From Bacteroidota bacterium (lineage in GTDB: Bacteria > Bacteroidota > Bacteroidia > Chitinophagales > Chitinophagaceae), in contig JAKPBL010000077.1 of NCBI GenBank assembly GCA_029778965.1, positions 1 through 8,826 on the forward strand: 8,826 nt of DNA, in the 5' to 3' direction. Positions 5,417-8,826 of the stretch are shown here, in pieces (the first letter of the stretch is position 1; each line of letters starts with the position of its first letter). Below the pieces are notes generated by a model that saw only the letters and a program-made list of their open reading frames with translations, was not told the DNA's origin and did no database searches. Both the position numbers and the translations under genes were made by a program.

Positions 5417-7392
5417 TGCAAACCGGCAACGACAGTGCTGCATTGCGGGGCCTTCGTTCTCTATGGGCCTCGGGTGAAAAAGATGAAAGCCAGCTTCAGC
5501 AGATCGCTGACCTTTTTCCCGACCTCGTGTTTATTTACGACATCAAAGAAAGGAAGCTGCGTTATATCAACCGCCGTGTGCATGATCTGCTGGGCTATGA
5601 GTGGGAAGAAGTAAAATCCTGGAACGACACCCTGAACCGTCTCGTATTTGAAGAAGACCTGCCTTTTGTGCAGGAGGAACTGGATAAATACAACCAGCGC
5701 AACGACGAAGACAGCTATTCTTATAACTGCCGGCTCAATGCCAAGGCAGGTGAATTTCGTTATTTCAGAGCAACCGGCACCATCCTGGGGCGCGGCGCTG
5801 ACGGCAAGCCCGAATCAATGCTGTTCATCGCCGAAGACATCTCCGAACAAATACAGATGGAGCAGGAAAAGCTGGCGCTCCTGAAAATGATGGCTGACAA
5901 TGAAAGACAGTTGCATACCGGTGTCTGGAATATAGACCCGCTTAACGGAACCATGGAATGGTCTGACGGTATGTATGCGCTGATGGGTTATTCACGCGAG
6001 GAGATGCCCGTGATTGAAACGGCCTGGTTCTGGGAACAGGTCCATTCTGCCGATATCGACCGCGTTCGTGAAGCCGTAACGATATCGACCGACAGCGGGG
6101 AGGCCTTTGAAATTGACTTTTCGCTGGCCAGGAAAGACGGAAGCCGCCTTTTTATCCATACCGTAGGCCGGGCTGCATTGAATGCCGCCGGCAAAGTGAC
6201 GCGCATAACCGGCGCCAGTCGCGATATTTCAGACCAGTACCTGCAGAACCTCGAATACCAGGCCAGCCTGCAGTTGCTGTCGCAGACCGAGCAGATGCTT
6301 AACTACGGCATTTTTGTGTGGGACCTGGTAAAGAATGAGATCACCTGGTCAGACGGCCTGTTCGACATTTTTGACGTGGCCGTCGCCGACCGTACGCCGC
6401 TGATAGCACCCGACTGGTTTTTCAAAAGGGTGCTGGAAGAAGACCGCGAAAATCTGCGGCAGGTAGTGCTGGCGGCCGTGGCTGCCCAAAATGGCTTTGA
6501 ATGCGAATTCAGCATATTGACCGATAAGGGGGTGATCAAAACGGTGAGCGCCAAAGCCAACCTGGTGATGGACGATAACCGGCTGCCGGTACGCATGATG
6601 GGCAGCACGCGCGATATTACCCAGGTAAAAAAGGTGGAGAATGAATTGAAAAGAAACCTGCGTGAGCTGAAACGATCCAATACCGAGCTCGAAGAGTTTG
6701 CGTATGCGGCCAGCCATGACCTGCAGGAACCCCTGCGCAAGATCACCACTTTTGGATCGCGGCTCAAGCACAAATACGGCGACCTCGTTGGCAGCGAGGG
6801 CCGGATGTATATAGACCGCATGCAATCTGCCAGTGACAATATGCGCATCCTGATCGACAACCTGCTCGATTTATCGAGGGTAAGCCGTACCGGCCACCTG
6901 TTTGAGCCGGTAGACCTGGCGCAACTGGTGCGAAGCGCCATTTCCGACCTGGAAATCGCCATCGATGAACACGAGGCAACCATCAGTGTGGGACCCCTGC
7001 CTGTCATTGACGGAATCCCCACGCAGCTCAGGCAGATGTTCGCCAACCTGTTGAGCAATGCGCTTAAATTTGCCCGCACCGGGACCTGCCCGCAGATCGG
7101 GATTTCGGGTACACGGTTGAGCCGGCGCGACATCGAGGAAAACTTCCTGGCGGCCGATAAGGTCTATTACCGGATAGACGTGAAAGACAACGGTATCGGG
7201 TTTGATCAGCAATATGAAGAAAAAATCTTCCAGATATTTCAGCGCCTGCATGGGAAATCCGATTACCCGGGAAGCGGCATCGGCCTGTCTATTTGCAAAC
7301 GCATCGCCGAGCGCCACCAGGGATTGATCAACGCCCGGGGAAAATTGGGAGAAGGGGCTGTTTTCAGCATTATCTTACCCGAAAATCAATAA
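5416..7392 (+). CDS. Soluble PAS-PAS-PAS sensor histidine kinase
   Basis: This 658-residue protein has no signal peptide or membrane segment, so it senses something in the cytoplasm. Three PAS-like regions occupy about 28-147, 165-275 and 292-402. Each ends in the PAC-type motif (IAEDISEQ at 138-145, GASRDISDQ at 266-274, GSTRDITQV at 396-404). A coiled linker (about 405-428) joins them to the HisKA helix, where H434 in AYAASHDLQEPLRKI is the phosphorylated histidine. The ATPase domain has the N box NLLSNALKF (544-552), G1 DNGIGFD (591-597), F-box IFQIFQRLHG and G2 GSGIGLSI (619-626). The SHDLQEPLR and IFQRLHG motifs mark the phytochrome-like kinase type. The PAS ligands are not readable from sequence. 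The gene starts inside the activator's stop codon. It probably phosphorylates the NtrC-type protein and/or the Rcp1-like receiver. Confidence 0.94.
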   Translation: MQTGNDSAALRGLRSLWASGEKDESQLQQIADLFPDLVFIYDIKERKLRYINRRVHDLLGYEWEEVKSWNDTLNRLVFEEDLPFVQEELDKYNQRNDEDSYSYNCRLNAKAGEFRYFRATGTILGRGADGKPESMLFIAEDISEQIQMEQEKLALLKMMADNERQLHTGVWNIDPLNGTMEWSDGMYALMGYSREEMPVIETAWFWEQVHSADIDRVREAVTISTDSGEAFEIDFSLARKDGSRLFIHTVGRAALNAAGKVTRITGASRDISDQYLQNLEYQASLQLLSQTEQMLNYGIFVWDLVKNEITWSDGLFDIFDVAVADRTPLIAPDWFFKRVLEEDRENLRQVVLAAVAAQNGFECEFSILTDKGVIKTVSAKANLVMDDNRLPVRMMGSTRDITQVKKVENELKRNLRELKRSNTELEEFAYAASHDLQEPLRKITTFGSRLKHKYGDLVGSEGRMYIDRMQSASDNMRILIDNLLDLSRVSRTGHLFEPVDLAQLVRSAISDLEIAIDEHEATISVGPLPVIDGIPTQLRQMFANLLSNALKFARTGTCPQIGISGTRLSRRDIEENFLAADKVYYRIDVKDNGIGFDQQYEEKIFQIFQRLHGKSDYPGSGIGLSICKRIAERHQGLINARGKLGEGAVFSIILPENQ

Positions 7393-7395
7393 GGG

Positions 7396-8826
7396 ATGCC
7401 GTTCTTAAAAAAAACAACCCGTATCCTGGTGGTGGATGATGATGAAGACGATTTCTTTATCACCAGCGATTATATAAAAGATATAGAAGGCGGGCGTTTT
7501 ATCATTCAATGGGTACAGCAATACCAGGCGGCGCTCGACCTCATGAAAGAGCGTGCATTCGATATCTATTTTGTTGATTACCGGCTGGGTGCTAAAACCG
7601 GCCTCGACCTGCTGAAAGATGCCATTGCCGCCAAATGCGAAACCCCCATTATTTTACTAACGGGAAAGGGTAACCGAGACATAGACCGGCTGGCCATGAG
7701 AAGCGGCGCCTTTGACTACCTGGTGAAGTCGGAACTGAACACCGAAAAGCTGGAGCGCACCATCCGGTACGCGCTCGAACGCTCAACATATATAAGCGCC
7801 ATTCGCAAGAATGAACGGAAGTTCAGAACTTTTTTTGAGCAGTCGATGGACGCGGTTTTTATGACGGATATGGCGCTGACTTTCGTGGAAGTGAACCGGG
7901 CGACAGGCGATCTGCTGCAAACCGGCACTGAAAATATCCTGGGCACTTTACTGCCCGACCTCCTTATCGACAATGCCGAGGCAAATAAAATCATTCGCTC
8001 GTTAACAGCCGGCGAAGACGTGTACGACCGGGAGGTGTACGTCAAAACCGGGTCTGGCGGCCGCAAGTGCTGTATCTTTTCCGCTTCCGTGGAATCGGAC
8101 GAAGAAGGCACCCTTTATGTACAGGGCATGATGCATGACATCACCAACCTGAAAAAAAATGAGTGGCTGACCCTGCAAACGGAAAAGCTGGCCGCTGCCG
8201 GTCGCCTGGTGCGCACCCTGGCGCACGAGGTAAGAAACCCGTTGAATAATATAACCCTGGCGGCAGAGCAACTGCAAACCGAGGTCCACGACGAAAACGA
8301 CCGGCTCTACCTGGATGTTATCCGAAGAAACAGCGTGCGGATAAGCAATATCATTACCGAGTTGCTGAACAGCTCCCGGCAAACGGAAATAGAAGTGCAT
8401 GTAGCCAGCCTGCAGGAACTGCTCGACGAAGTGCTGAAAGACGCTGCCGACAGCCTGTCGCTGAAACAGGTAAGACTGGTAAAAATGGAGCACCCGGCGC
8501 CGCTGATGATCCTGACCGACCGGGATAAGCTCAAGATTGCTTTCATGAATGTTATCGTAAACGCTATAGAGGCGATGGATGGAACGGATACCGACAGGAA
8601 GCTGGTATTACGCATCACCGAAAACAGCCAGTACGGGGTAGTGGAGATCAGCGACACGGGGTCGGGGATTCCAACCGAAAGCATGGGACGGCTTTTCGAA
8701 CCTTATTACACGTCCAAAAGGAACGGGATGGGCCTGGGTCTGGCCTCGACCATGAACATGATTCACAGCCACAAGGGGTGTATAGACGTGCACAGCACGG
8801 AAGGAAGGGGAACCAGCTTTATCATC
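7396..8826 (+). CDS. REC-PAS-histidine kinase of NtrB type, 3' end cut off
   Basis: An unbroken 477-codon frame runs from ATG at 7396 to the window end; probably only a few residues are missing. An N-terminal receiver (about 9-128) has D14/D15, phospho-acceptor D61 in IYFVDYRLG, T89 in LLTGKGN and K111 in YLVKSEL. A PAS domain follows (about 142-252), then a HisKA helix with H277 in LAHEVRNPLNNI and an ATPase domain with N389 in NVIVNAIEAM, G1 SDTGSGI (419-425) and G2 GMGLGLA (444-450). HEVRNPLNNI with a single ATPase domain is the NtrB/AtoS-like type that usually partners NtrC-type activators. A receiver placed before the kinase lets another kinase tune its activity, so it can act as a second stage in a relay. 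It lies 3 bp after the three-PAS kinase, in the same operon. There is no membrane segment. Confidence 0.93.
   Translation, partial: MPFLKKTTRILVVDDDEDDFFITSDYIKDIEGGRFIIQWVQQYQAALDLMKERAFDIYFVDYRLGAKTGLDLLKDAIAAKCETPIILLTGKGNRDIDRLAMRSGAFDYLVKSELNTEKLERTIRYALERSTYISAIRKNERKFRTFFEQSMDAVFMTDMALTFVEVNRATGDLLQTGTENILGTLLPDLLIDNAEANKIIRSLTAGEDVYDREVYVKTGSGGRKCCIFSASVESDEEGTLYVQGMMHDITNLKKNEWLTLQTEKLAAAGRLVRTLAHEVRNPLNNITLAAEQLQTEVHDENDRLYLDVIRRNSVRISNIITELLNSSRQTEIEVHVASLQELLDEVLKDAADSLSLKQVRLVKMEHPAPLMILTDRDKLKIAFMNVIVNAIEAMDGTDTDRKLVLRITENSQYGVVEISDTGSGIPTESMGRLFEPYYTSKRNGMGLGLASTMNMIHSHKGCIDVHSTEGRGTSFII

Noticed and set aside
6303..7133. 276-codon open frame on the minus strand
   Set aside because: It is antisense to the third PAS and kinase core of the histidine kinase. 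Its Ser/Arg-rich translation has no domain.
7716..8684. Several minus-strand frames near the right end
   Set aside because: All lie opposite the REC-PAS-kinase frame, which runs unbroken from 7396 to the window end with every kinase and receiver motif in place.

Overview
The window looks like a chromosomal segment from a member of the Bacteroidota, most likely near Chitinophagaceae. This rests on several things: the style of the RpoN and receiver proteins, A-rich regions before start codons instead of strong Shine-Dalgarno sites, and TAnnTTTG-like promoter elements. The family-level assignment is inference. No rRNA, tRNA, CRISPR array, insertion sequence or phage gene is visible. The window is densely coding and has no gene-free stretch above 300 bases.

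Left part (1-2301) is a set of small, separately transcribed genes on both strands. In order they are: the 5' end of a secreted YceI-family protein (-); a stand-alone receiver protein (-); a YtxH-family membrane protein (+); a 26-bp palindromic terminator shared with the convergent gene; an Rcp1-like stand-alone receiver (-); a 54-residue DUF1328 membrane protein (-) with its own hairpin terminator; and a 102-residue protein (+) with a weak HPF/RaiA-like layout, followed by a strong intrinsic terminator. YtxH, DUF1328 and YceI proteins often accompany envelope or osmotic stress responses, so this part reads as a stress-type accessory cluster.

Right part (2508-8826) is one tightly packed plus-strand operon. 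It holds rpoN (sigma-54), then after 29 bp an NtrC-type sigma-54 activator (REC-AAA+-Fis HTH). The activator stop overlaps the start of a soluble three-PAS histidine kinase by one base. After 3 bp comes a REC-PAS-histidine kinase of NtrB type, cut by the window end. The last gene has no stop inside the window and is easy to miss.

Taken together, the operon encodes a sigma factor, the ATPase activator it needs, and two cytosolic kinases that could control that activator. The two receiver-only proteins nearby could serve as phosphate shuttles or sinks for the same kinases. TGGC-N7-TT elements resembling sigma-54 -24/-12 promoters lie upstream of rpoN and of several small genes. This suggests, but does not prove, that the operon controls itself and its small neighbours.
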